Shown piece after piece: positions 19,220 to 30,910 of a stretch of DNA of 64,000 nt; position 1 is the first letter of the stretch, and the number at the start of each line of letters is the position of its first letter. A program made the translations under genes and the position numbers. The stretch comes from Paracoccus cavernae (GTDB lineage Bacteria; Pseudomonadota; Alphaproteobacteria; Rhodobacterales; Rhodobacteraceae): the NCBI GenBank assembly GCA_030410095.1, contig JAUFRC010000001.1, positions 2,863,501-2,927,500 on the forward strand, written 5' to 3'. The notes beneath the pieces were generated by a model. That model was not told where the DNA came from and searched no databases. It was given only the letters and a program-made list of their open reading frames with translations.

Positions 19220-20845
19220 CCATCTGCTCGAGGTGCGCAACCTCTCGGTCGAATTCCACACGGCGGCTGGGGTCGTCAAAGCGGTCAGGAACGTCGGCTA
19301 TCATCTGGACCGTGGCGAGACGCTGGCCATTCTGGGCGAAAGCGGCTCGGGCAAATCGGTCTCGTCCTCGGCGATCATGAACCTGATCGACATGCCGCCG
19401 GGAAAGATCACCTCGGGCGAGGTGATTTTTGACGGGCAGGATCTGTTGAAGCTGGGCGCGGGCGCGCGGCGCGAGATCAACGGCCGCCGCATCGCGATGA
19501 TTTTCCAAGACCCGCTCAGCCATCTCAATCCGGTCTATACCGTCGGCTGGCAGATCGCCGAGGCGCTGACGACCCATGACATCCCGCGCGACAAGGCCCG
19601 TGTCGAGGCCCTGCGTCTGGTCACCCGCGTCGGCATCCCCAACCCCGAGGCCTCGCTAGGGAAATATCCGCACGAGTTCTCGGGCGGGCAGCGCCAACGT
19701 CTGATGATCGCGATGGCGCTGGCGATGAAGCCCGACCTCCTGATCGCCGACGAGCCGACCACCGCGCTCGATGTGACGGTTCAGGCCGAGGTTCTGGGCC
19801 TGCTCGAAGAGCTTCAGCGCGAGACCGGCATGGGCATCCTGATCATCACCCATGATCTGGGCGTCGTTGCCGAAATCGCCGATCGGGTCGTCGTGATGAA
19901 TGCGGGCGAGGTGGTGGAAACCGGCCCCGCGCGCGAAGTCTATCACAATCCCAAGCACCCCTATACCCGCAAGCTGATCGGGGCCGCGCCGGGCAAGGGC
20001 GCGATGCATGATCCCGCCCCGCCGCAGGGGGCGCCCGTGCTCGACGTGCGCAATCTGCGCAAGGATTACGGCGATTTCCTTGCGCTTGAAGATGCCAGCT
20101 TCCAGCTCATGGCCGGCGAGACGCTGGCGATTGTCGGCGAAAGCGGCTCGGGAAGTCGACCTTGGCCAAGGTGCTCCTGCGTCTGGAAGAGCCGAGCGGC
20201 GGGCAGGCGCTCTGGAAGGGGCGCGATCTTTTCGCAATGTCACCGGCCGAGCTTTACGCTTTGCGCCGCGATCTGCAGATGGTGTTTCAGGACCCGACGC
20301 AATCGCTCAATCCGCGGATGACGGTCTATCAGCTCGTCTCCGAGGCTTGGGCGATCCACCCCGGCATCCTGCCCAAAGCGCGCTGGCGCGCCCGCGTCGC
20401 CGAGCTTCTCGAGCAGGTCGGGCTGAAGCCCGAGATGGCCAACCGCTACCCGCACCAGTTTTCCGGCGGGCAGCGCCAGCGCATCGCGATTGCCCGTGCG
20501 CTCGCGCTCGAGCCCGAGCTGATCATCTGCGACGAAGCCGTCTCGGCGCTCGATGTTTCGGTTCAGGCACAGGTGATCGCGCTTTTGGACAAATTGCGCC
20601 GCGAGATGGGCATTGCCTTCATCTTCATCGCCCATGACCTGCCGGTGGTGCGCGATTTTGCCGATCACGTCATGGTCATGAAAAAGGGCCGCGTGGTCGA
20701 GCTGGGCACGGTGGCGCAGGTCTTCGATGCCCCGCGCGAGCCCTATACCCGCGCGCTTCTGGCGGCAGGGCTCGACCCCGATCCCGATGTGCAGGCCGCG
20801 CGCCGCGCCGAAAGGTTGGCGGACGAAAGCCGCGTGCCGGCCTGA
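19212..20845 (+). CDS. Fused DppD-DppF type ABC ATPase (frameshifted)
   Basis: Two complete ATPase domains in one chain of about 544 residues. Domain 1 has GESGSGKS near residue 42, FSGGQRQRL near 157 and LIADEPTTALD. Domain 2 has GESGSGKST (broken by one missing A near 20153), FSGGQRQRIAIARALALEP and IICDEAVSALD. Both end with the oligopeptide-transporter C-terminal motif around HPYTRKL and EPYTRAL. A single fused protein replaces the usual DppD and DppF pair. It powers the preceding permeases. Confidence 0.9.
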
Positions 20846-20869
20846 GCCCCCGCCCGACCGGCGCGGGGT

Positions 20870-21770
20870 CTAGGTCTTTGCACCAGAACCTCGGCCAGAT
20901 CGCGTGCAAAGAGCCGCGCGACCTCGGTCGGTTCGGGCTGGACGCGCAGGGCGATGTAGAATTGTGATTTCCACAAAAGCCCCGGCGCATCCAGCGCCCG
21001 CATCTCGCCGCGATCGACCCATTTCTGCGCGAAATGAACCGGCAGAAAGCCCAGAAAACAGCCCGAGCGGATCAGCACGGCCTGCGCCTCCATATTCGAG
21101 ACCGAGGCCGTGATCTGCGGCTCGTGCAGCGCGGCAAGCTCGGCGCGTTCGAGATAGGGGCGCACCGTCATCGCATGGCGCGAAATCGTTTCGGGGTGAT
21201 CTCCGCGGCGGGGCGGTCGAACAACGGATGGTTGAGGCCGCAGTAGAGCTGGTGGTCCTCGACCCAGACAGGACGGTAGTCGATATTGGCATGGCGCGTC
21301 GGAAAAGGGCCGACCGCAACATGGATATCGCCGGTCTGCAGGCCCTTGCTCAGCGCCTCGGTGGTGCCGACCTCGACCGTCAGCCGGACCTGCTGCTCGC
21401 GGGTGAAAAAGCGCCGCAAGGCGAGATGGACGGGCAGGTCGGGGTTGTCGACCTCGCTGTCGACGATGCCGATGCGCAAATGGCCGGTCAGAACGCGGCG
21501 CAGGGTGCCCAGATTGGCCTCGCAGGTTTCCATCACGCCCAGCATGCGCTTGGCCTCGGCATAGACCTCGGCCCCTTTGGCGGTGACGGTGAAACCGGCC
21601 CGCCCGCGTTGGCATAAAGTAAAGCCGAGCGTGGTTTCGAGATCCTTGAGATGGGTCGAAATCGCCGCCTGCGACGCGCCGAGCACGGCCTGCGCGCCCC
21701 CGAAGCCGCCATGCTCCACCACCGCGCAAAAGGTGCGCAGGTTGCGCAAAGTATAATCGCTGATCCGCAT
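20870..21770 (-). CDS. LysR family transcriptional regulator (frameshifted)
   Basis: About 300 residues: an N-terminal winged HTH (FCAVVEHGGFGGAQAVLGAS then AAISTHLKDLE) and a LysR substrate domain beginning GHLRIGIVDSEVDN. One C is missing near 21188. A second single-base loss near 20882 would give the end LVAKT and a TAG at 20870; without it the frame runs into the ATPase gene. GGAGGAGGGC precedes the ATG. It is divergent from the MHS transporter gene with a perfect palindrome between them, so it most likely controls that transporter and the ureohydrolase. Confidence 0.87.
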
Positions 21771-21814
21771 GAGGCCCTCCTCCGGCTTCCGCTTCACAGG
21801 ATGGATTACTTTAG

Positions 21815-21833
21815 ATTTCTTGAAACAAGAAAT
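21815..21833. promoter_or_regulatory. Palindromic LysR-type operator
   Basis: ATTTCTTG, AAA, CAAGAAAT form a perfect inverted repeat with 8-bp arms, midway between the divergent LysR and MHS transporter genes. It contains the T-N11-A pattern expected for LysR regulators and is the best operator candidate for this locus. Confidence 0.65.
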
Positions 21834-21974
21834 GGAAAGATCGGATTTATACGCGATTTCCCTCGCGGCATGGTCTGGATATTCGCACTTGGGCAGGGGA
21901 GGCACGAGCGGCGATCCGCATTGGGAGAACCCAATCGCGGCACCGGAAATCAACCATGGGAGGGGAAGATTTCT

Positions 21975-23333
21975 ATGTCAGTATCAAGCACGGATCTGGG
22001 CGCCGGCGCCCGCTCGCATCCGCAAACGGATGTGTCCAAAGACGAATTGCTGCGCCGCGCGGCCTTCGCAAGCTTCATCGGCACCTTTGTCGAATGGTTC
22101 GACTATGCGGTCTACGGCTTTCTGGCCGCGGTGATCGCGGTCGTCTTCTTTCCCGCGACCGATGCGCGTTCGGGATTGATGGCGGCCTATGCGGTTTTCG
22201 CTTTGTCCTTCATCATCCGTCCGATCGGCGGCGTGATCTGGGGCCATTTCGGCGATAAATTTGGGCGCAAGGCCACGCTGTCGCTGTCGATTTTCATCAT
22301 GTCGGCCGCGACTTTCGTCATCGCCTTTCTGCCGAGCTACGAGACCGCCGGCATGCTGGCGCCGATCCTGCTTTTGCTGACGCGGATGGTGCAGGGCTTT
22401 GCCGCTTCGGGCGAGTTCGCGGGCGCGGCCTCGTTTCTGGCGGAATATGCGCCCGACAACCGGCGAGGCTTTTTCACCTCGCTGGTGCCTGCAGGCGAGG
22501 CGGCGGGGCTTTTGGCGGCATCGCTGTTCGTCGCGCTGCTTTACGCTTTGTTGTCGGATGCGCAACTCCAGTCATGGGGCTGGCGTCTGCCTTTCCTGAT
22601 GGCGTTCCCCTTGGGCTTCGTCGGCGTCTTCATCCGCCGCCGCCTCGAGGAAACCCCACATTTCCAGGCGTTGGAACAGGAAAACCACGTTCCCACGACG
22701 CCCGTGAAAGAGCTGTTCAAGAACAATTTCCCGCAGCTGATGATGGCTTTCGGCGGCACGCTTCTGAACGCGGTCGGCTTTTACCTCATCCTGATCTACA
22801 TGCCGACCTACCTTGCCGGAGAGCTGGGCGTGGGCAAAGAGGCCGCATTCCTGTGCTCGACCGTGACGCTGGTGGCCTACCTCGGCTCGATCTTCATCAT
22901 GGGGGCGCTGTCGGACAAGCTGGGGCGCAAAGTCATCCTGCTGCTGTGCTCGGTCCTGTTTGTCGTGCTGACGGTGCCGCTGTTCATGGTCCTGTCCTCG
23001 ATCACCTATACCGGCATGGCGAGCACCAGCTATCTGATGATCCTCATGGTCCTTGCGCTGTTCGGGGTCATGATGGCGATGAACGGCGGCACTTTGGCCA
23101 CGTTCCTGTGCGAGCTCTTCCCGACCCGCGTGCGTTTTTCGGGCTTCGCGCTCAGCTATAACTCGGCCAATGCCTTCTTTGGCGGCACCGCGCCTTTGAT
23201 CGCAACATGGGTCGGCGGGATCATCGGCAGCGCCCTTGCGCCGGCCTATTTCCTGACCGGCGCCGCAATCATCACCTTCTTGTCGATCATGATGGCCCGC
23301 GCAGGCGGGGCAGGGTCGAAGCTGGAAGAGTGA
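21975..23333 (+). CDS. MFS transporter, metabolite:H+ symporter (MHS) family
   Basis: An intact 452-residue twelve-span permease. It has FIGTFVEWFDYAVYGFLA at the N-terminus, which is characteristic of MHS (ProP/KgtP/ShiA) symporters, the loop GHFGDKFGRKATL and the matching second-half loop GALSDKLGRKVILLL. A strong GGGAGGGGAAG precedes the ATG, which was preferred over the much longer upstream frame. It is 30 bp before the ureohydrolase gene. A guanidino compound or related amine acid is the natural guess for the substrate, inferred from the neighbour. Confidence 0.92.
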   Translation: MSVSSTDLGAGARSHPQTDVSKDELLRRAAFASFIGTFVEWFDYAVYGFLAAVIAVVFFPATDARSGLMAAYAVFALSFIIRPIGGVIWGHFGDKFGRKATLSLSIFIMSAATFVIAFLPSYETAGMLAPILLLLTRMVQGFAASGEFAGAASFLAEYAPDNRRGFFTSLVPAGEAAGLLAASLFVALLYALLSDAQLQSWGWRLPFLMAFPLGFVGVFIRRRLEETPHFQALEQENHVPTTPVKELFKNNFPQLMMAFGGTLLNAVGFYLILIYMPTYLAGELGVGKEAAFLCSTVTLVAYLGSIFIMGALSDKLGRKVILLLCSVLFVVLTVPLFMVLSSITYTGMASTSYLMILMVLALFGVMMAMNGGTLATFLCELFPTRVRFSGFALSYNSANAFFGGTAPLIATWVGGIIGSALAPAYFLTGAAIITFLSIMMARAGGAGSKLEE

Positions 23334-23363
23334 CCCAATATCTTGTTGAAAGGACATCATGAA

Positions 23364-24343
23364 ATGAGCACGGACAAATATTCAGCGGGTCGCCTGAACC
23401 TACCCTTCGTCGGGATCTGCACCTTCGGCAAACGCCCCTATGTCGCCGATTGGACCCAGATCGACGCCGATGTCGCCGTGCTGGGCGCGCCCTTCGATTT
23501 CGGCACGCAATACCGCGCCGGCTCGCGCTTCGGGCCGCGCGGGGTGCGCGAGGCCTCGACGCTGTTCAGCTTCGGCCATGCGGGGGCCTACGATCACGAG
23601 GATGACGTCACCTATCTGCCCGACAGCGTGCGCATCGTGGATATCGGCGATGCCGACATCGTCCACACCGACACCGCCCAAAGCCACGCCAATATCAAGA
23701 CCGGCGTGCAGGCGATCCTTGAAGCGGGGCCTTTCCGGTGGTGATCGGGGGCGACCACTCGATCAACATCCCCTGTATCGACGCTTTCGAGGGGCATGGC
23801 GACATCCATATTTTCCAGATCGACGCGCATCTGGATTTCGTGGACGAGCGTCACGGCGTGCGTACCGGCCACGGCAGCCCGCTGCGCCGCGCCTCGGAAA
23901 AGGGCTATGTCACCGGGATGACGCAGGTCGGCATCCGCAACGTGTCCTCGACGGCGCGTGACGGCTACGAGGCGGCGCGGGCCTCGGGATCGGACATCTT
24001 GTCGGTGCGTCAGGCGCGCAAGCTCGGCGCCGAAGAGGTGATCAACCGCATCCCCGAGGGCGCGCGCGTCTATGTCACGCTCGATATCGACGGCTTCTGC
24101 CCCTCGATCGCGCCGGGGACGGGAACGCCGTCGCATGGCGGGTTCCTTTACTATGAGGTGCTCGAGATGCTTCAGGCGCTCGCGCGTCGCCACGAGGTCG
24201 TCGGCATCGACCTGGTCGAGGTCGCGCCCGAGTTCGACCATTCCGCAACCACCACGACGCTCGCGGCGCAGGTCTTGCTGAACTTCATCGGATTCGTCTT
24301 CCACGAGCGGGCGCGCCGTGCCGGAAATGTCGCGCAAGGCTGA
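23364..24343 (+). CDS. Ureohydrolase (agmatinase/guanidinobutyrase-like), frameshifted
   Basis: About 326 residues of the arginase/agmatinase family, which splits guanidino compounds into urea and an amine using two Mn2+ ions. Metal-binding motifs are GGDHS, DAHLD and TLDIDGF, all present. The usual D-P after the DxD motif reads C-P (DGFCPSIAPGTGTP), a substitution I note as unusual. One G is missing near 23733. The substrate could be agmatine, guanidinobutyrate, guanidinopropionate or guanidine. The neighbouring MHS symporter and LysR regulator suggest uptake and use of an external guanidino compound as nitrogen source. Confidence 0.88.
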
Positions 24344-24393
24344 TATGCCCCAGCGTTACATGGATCGGGCTTGAAGCCGATTCTCCAAAATGC

Positions 24394-24420
24394 AAAAGGG
24401 GGCCGCGTCGGTCCCCTTTG
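24394..24420 (+). terminator. Likely terminator of the transporter-ureohydrolase unit
   Basis: AAAGGGG pairs with CCCCTTT around an 11-nt GC-rich loop, about 50 bp after the ureohydrolase stop. The T run is short, so efficiency is uncertain. Confidence 0.5.
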
Positions 24421-24622
24421 TCATGCCGCAGCGTCCCGTTCGGGGCCGCGACGGGCGAACAGGGGCGGGAATGCGCCGCTGCGAGGGCTTGAGTCCCGCG
24501 CGTGAATAGCTCTTTATGTTGCAGGGCGCGGGCGTCCCGCAGCCCCGAAACTCCGAAACTGTGGTTCGCTTCAAAGGCTTGATTGTCACGGGCAGTCTGT
24601 TACCTTGTCGTCATACCATATG

Positions 24623-24651
24623 TTGACAAAAATGCGGCCGTGAGGCCTAAT
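24623..24651 (+). promoter_or_regulatory. Sigma70-type promoter of the nrd operon
   Basis: A perfect TTGACA is followed after 17 bp by CCTAAT. The start point would fall just before the riboswitch. Only one of the two hexamers is a full match. Confidence 0.55.
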
Positions 24652-24660
24652 GCTTGTGTT

Positions 24661-24833
24661 CTGGTTCTTGAGTCGAAGACGCGTTTGGCGCAAGAAAAAG
24701 AGGGAAAGCCGGTGAGAAGCCGGCGCTGCCCCCGCAACTGTAGGCGGTGAGCGAAGCCACAAGGATCCTGCGGGTTTCTGCGCGAAGGATCGGCCGAGCG
24801 ATGATCCGTGAGTCAGGACCTGCCAGGACAGGA
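24661..24833 (+). ncRNA. Cobalamin riboswitch (adenosylcobalamin-binding leader)
   Basis: The leader contains the conserved core of the B12 aptamer: AGAGGGAAAGCCGGTGAG, then CTGCCCCCGCAACTGT at 24726-24741, a GCCAC segment and the B12 box AGTCAGGACCTGCC at 24811-24824. It is followed by about 110 nt that includes the hairpin CGAAG-GAGTGT-CTTCG before the nrdH start. Such elements repress expression when adenosylcobalamin is present. Here the controlled genes are nrdHIEF. Confidence 0.93.
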
Positions 24834-24944
24834 ATAGAATTAACCGTGCGGTGGGCGCGGGGGTTTCAAAACGTCTGACGAAGGAGTGTCTTCGCCGGAT
24901 TTTCCCCTGTCTCTCGTCGCGATATGCCAAGGGACAAGGAAGAT

Positions 24945-25166
24945 ATGACCATCACCGTTTACTCGAAGCCTGCTTGCGTTCAGTGCACCGCCACGACCCG
25001 CGCGCTTGATGCGAAAGGTCTGTCCTACGACATCATCGACCTGACGCAGGACGAGGCGGCGATGGAGAAGGTGACGGCCCTTGGCTACCGTCAGGCTCCG
25101 GTCGTGATCGCGGGCGACGAGCATTGGGCGGGCTTTCGTCCCGACATGATCGGCCGTCTGTCCTGA
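24945..25166 (+). CDS. nrdH: Glutaredoxin-like electron donor NrdH
   Basis: A 73-residue thioredoxin-fold protein with the NrdH redox motif C-V-Q-C near residue 11 ([11 protein letters not shown]). It has the C-terminal [20 protein letters not shown] that mimics thioredoxin and lets NrdH be reduced by thioredoxin reductase. It supplies electrons to the class Ib reductase NrdEF. AAGGAAG precedes the ATG; the longer upstream frame to 24924 has no site. It is the first gene after the cobalamin riboswitch. Confidence 0.93.
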   Translation: MTITVYSKPACVQCTATTRALDAKGLSYDIIDLTQDEAAMEKVTALGYRQAPVVIAGDEHWAGFRPDMIGRLS

Positions 25167-25575
25167 TCGGGCAGCGGGGTCGTGCTTGATCTTGTCTATT
25201 TCTCGTCGGTCTCGGGCAATACGGCCCGTTTCGTCGAGAGATTGGGAATGGGGGCACCCGTATTCCGGTCAGCCCTTCCGATCCGATGCCGGTTGCGGAC
25301 AAGCCTTTCGTCCTGATCTGTCCGACTTTCGCGGATGGTCTGGGGCGGGGCGCGGTCCCCAAACAGGTGATCAAGTTTCTCAATATCGCCGAAAACCGCG
25401 ACCTGCTGCGCGGCGTGATCGCCGCGGGCAACCGCAACTTCGGCACGACCTTCGCCCTTGCGGGCGATGTCATCGCACAAAACCAACGCGCCAGTTCTCT
25501 ACCGTTTCGAACTGGCGGGCACCGAAACCGATATCATCCGCATCAAAGCGGGGCTTGCTGAATTCCGGGGATGGA

Positions 25576-28745
<3,170 letters not shown>

Positions 28746-28769
28746 TCCCGCGTCCGGCCCGAGGGTTGT

Positions 28770-28796
28770 TCTTCATCAGAAAAATACCCTCGGGGT
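28770..28796 (-). repeat. Dispersed intergenic element, copy B
   Basis: On the minus strand the site reads CGAGGGTATTTTTCTGATGA then AGAA. It matches copies C and D closely and lies just after nrdF. Confidence 0.55.
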
Positions 28797-28817
28797 GAAT
28801 TGCGGCGCCAGCCGCGA

Positions 28818-28842
28818 GAGGGGGCGCAAGCCCCCTTTTCCT
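28818..28842 (+). terminator. Terminator of the nrdHIEF operon
   Basis: GGGGGC and GCCCCC form a 6-bp stem around a stable GCAA tetraloop, followed by TTTTCCTTTTT. It lies about 75 bp after nrdF and may also act on the convergent acyl-CoA synthetase gene. Confidence 0.75.
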
Positions 28843-28861
28843 TTTTCGCCTCAGCCCAAAC

Positions 28862-30493
28862 TCAGGCCAGATTGCGGGCGCGTTCGCGCAGGGCGAATTT
28901 CTGGATCTTGCCGGTCGAGGTCTTGGGCAGATCGCCGAAGATCACCGTTTTCGGGACTTTGAACCGCGCCATGTTCTCGCGGCAGAAGGCGATGATATCG
29001 GCCTCGCTTGCCTCTTTGCCCGGTTTCAGCGTCACGAAGGCGCAGGGCGTTTCGCCCCATGTCTCGTCGGGCCGCGCCACCACGGCCGCCTCCAGAATGG
29101 CGGGGTGGCGATACAGCACATCCTCGACCTCGATCGACGAGATGTTCTCGCCGCCCGAAATGATGATGTCCTTCGAGCGGTCTTTCAGCTCGATATAGCC
29201 GTCGGGATGCATCACCCCGAGATCGCCGGTCGCGAACCAGCCGCCGCGAAAGGCCTTTTCCGTGGCCGAGGGGTTCTTGAGATAGCCCTTCATGACGTTG
29301 TTGCCGCGCATGAAGATCTCGCCCATGCTCTCCCCGTCCGGAGGCATGCGCTCGAGCGTGGCGGGATCGGCGACCATCAGCCCGTTCAGCACGAGGTTCT
29401 TGACGCCCTGCCGCGATTTCAGCCGCGCCTTTTCATCGGGCGAGGCGCTGCCCCAATCATCGTTCCATTCGCAGACCACGGCGGGGCCGTAGGTCTCGGT
29501 CAGGCCGTAGACATGGGTGACGTCGATCCCCATCGCCTCCATCGCGCCGATCACGGCGGCGGGCGGGGCGGCGCCGGCGGTCATGACCTTGATCTTGTGG
29601 TCGAAGTCCTTGAGCGCATCCGGCGCATTCGCCAGCATGTTCAAAACGACCGGCGCGCCGCAGAAATGGGTGACCTTTTCGTCGCGGATGAGCTGGTAGA
29701 CCGTCTCGGCGCGGACCGCGCGCAGACAGATGCAGACGCCCGCATTGGCGGCAATCGTCCAGGGAAAGCACCAGCCGTTGCAGTGAAACATCGGCAGGGT
29801 CCACAGATAGCGCGAATGCTGCGCCATGCCCCATGAAACGATGTTCTGCAGCCCGTTCAGCGCCGCGCCGCGGTGGTGGTAGACGACGCCCTTGGGATCG
29901 CCGGTCGTGCCCGAGGTGTAGTTCAGCGAAATCGCATCCCATTCGTTCTCGGGCGGCGACCAGCGATAGGCGGGATCGCCCTCGGCCAGCAGCTCCTCGT
30001 AGCTCAGCGCGCCGATGCGGCGGCCTCCGTCGAAATTCGGGTCGATGATGTCGACGACCAGAATGTCGCGCGCGCTTGCGATGCGCAGGGCGCGTTCGGC
30101 CAGATCGGCGAATTCGGGATCGACCAGCAGGACCTTGGCCTCGCCGTGATCAAGGATGAAGGCCACGGTTTCCGAATCAAGCCGCGTGTTGATCGCGTTC
30201 AGGACCGCGCCGGTCATCGGAATGCTGAAATGGGATTCGAAGGTCTCGGGGATATTGGCGGCCAGAACCGCGACCGTATCGCCCTTGCAGATGCCGCGCT
30301 TTTCCAGCGCGCTGGCGACCCGCAGGCAACGTTCGTAGGTCTCGGCCCAGTTGCGGCGCGTCTTGCCATGGACCACGGCCAGCGCATCGGGAAAGATCGA
30401 GGCGGTGCGTTCGATATAGCTGAGCGGGGTGAGTTGCTCGTAATTGGCCGGTCCCGCCTCGAGACCCTGCCGGTAGATATCATGATGTGCCAT
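28862..30493 (-). CDS. Acyl-CoA synthetase (AMP-forming)
   Basis: An intact 543-residue ANL-superfamily ligase that activates a carboxylic acid to its CoA thioester through an acyl-AMP. It has the P-loop-like SLNYTSGTTGDPKGVVYHHR, the A5 motif VYGLTETYGPAV, the hinge GWFATGDLGVMHPDGYIELKD, and the C-terminal catalytic lysine in KTSTGKIQKF. The start at 30493 has GGGGGAAGAG upstream; the frame extends further but without a site. Chain-length preference cannot be told; a medium- or long-chain fatty acid is likely from overall family resemblance. It is transcribed alone. Confidence 0.9.
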   Translation of the reverse strand: MAHHDIYRQGLEAGPANYEQLTPLSYIERTASIFPDALAVVHGKTRRNWAETYERCLRVASALEKRGICKGDTVAVLAANIPETFESHFSIPMTGAVLNAINTRLDSETVAFILDHGEAKVLLVDPEFADLAERALRIASARDILVVDIIDPNFDGGRRIGALSYEELLAEGDPAYRWSPPENEWDAISLNYTSGTTGDPKGVVYHHRGAALNGLQNIVSWGMAQHSRYLWTLPMFHCNGWCFPWTIAANAGVCICLRAVRAETVYQLIRDEKVTHFCGAPVVLNMLANAPDALKDFDHKIKVMTAGAAPPAAVIGAMEAMGIDVTHVYGLTETYGPAVVCEWNDDWGSASPDEKARLKSRQGVKNLVLNGLMVADPATLERMPPDGESMGEIFMRGNNVMKGYLKNPSATEKAFRGGWFATGDLGVMHPDGYIELKDRSKDIIISGGENISSIEVEDVLYRHPAILEAAVVARPDETWGETPCAFVTLKPGKEASEADIIAFCRENMARFKVPKTVIFGDLPKTSTGKIQKFALRERARNLA

Positions 30494-30910
30494 CTCTTCC
30501 CCCTTGATCGCCGATGCCTCTGTCGCGACCAAGCCGCCGGATGGCACCAAATCCGTCAGCAACTTTGCAATCCGCGCGCCGGAGTTCCAGAGCGGAGGGC
30601 AATGTTAGCGACCATCCGTGCGAAATATTTTTGCGCGGAGCCGGTTTCGGGCCCCGAAGCGGGGCGCGATCCGACTCTCCATGCCTGCCGCAGGGTCCGG
30701 CCCGACGGCACGGTGCGGGCGAATTGCCCGCTCTTGCGGCGGATTGTCACATGAAGTGGACGCAATCACGCGGATTGTTGGGAAAAACCGGCGCTTTTGT
30801 GCTGCTCCTTGCGGAATTGCGCGAGGATCCTCTTGCTCCGCCGCGGTTCTGGCCCGAATTTGTCCGCCACTGTTTCACTATGGGAGCCTGGGGCCTGTGT
30901 TTTTGAATGG
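30494..30910. other. Divergent intergenic region, nothing specific recognised
   Basis: This 417-bp gap separates the acyl-CoA synthetase gene (minus) and the TerC-family gene (plus), so it must hold both promoters. I looked for a yybP-ykoY manganese riboswitch, which often precedes TerC genes, and did not find its core. There is no convincing coding frame. Confidence 0.5.

Noticed and set aside
24356..24930. Two open frames on the minus strand in the nrd leader
   Set aside because: They run antisense through the riboswitch and have no ribosome site or recognisable product.
30494..30910. A yybP-ykoY manganese riboswitch before the TerC-family gene
   Set aside because: No match to the conserved aptamer core was found by eye; a covariance search would settle it.
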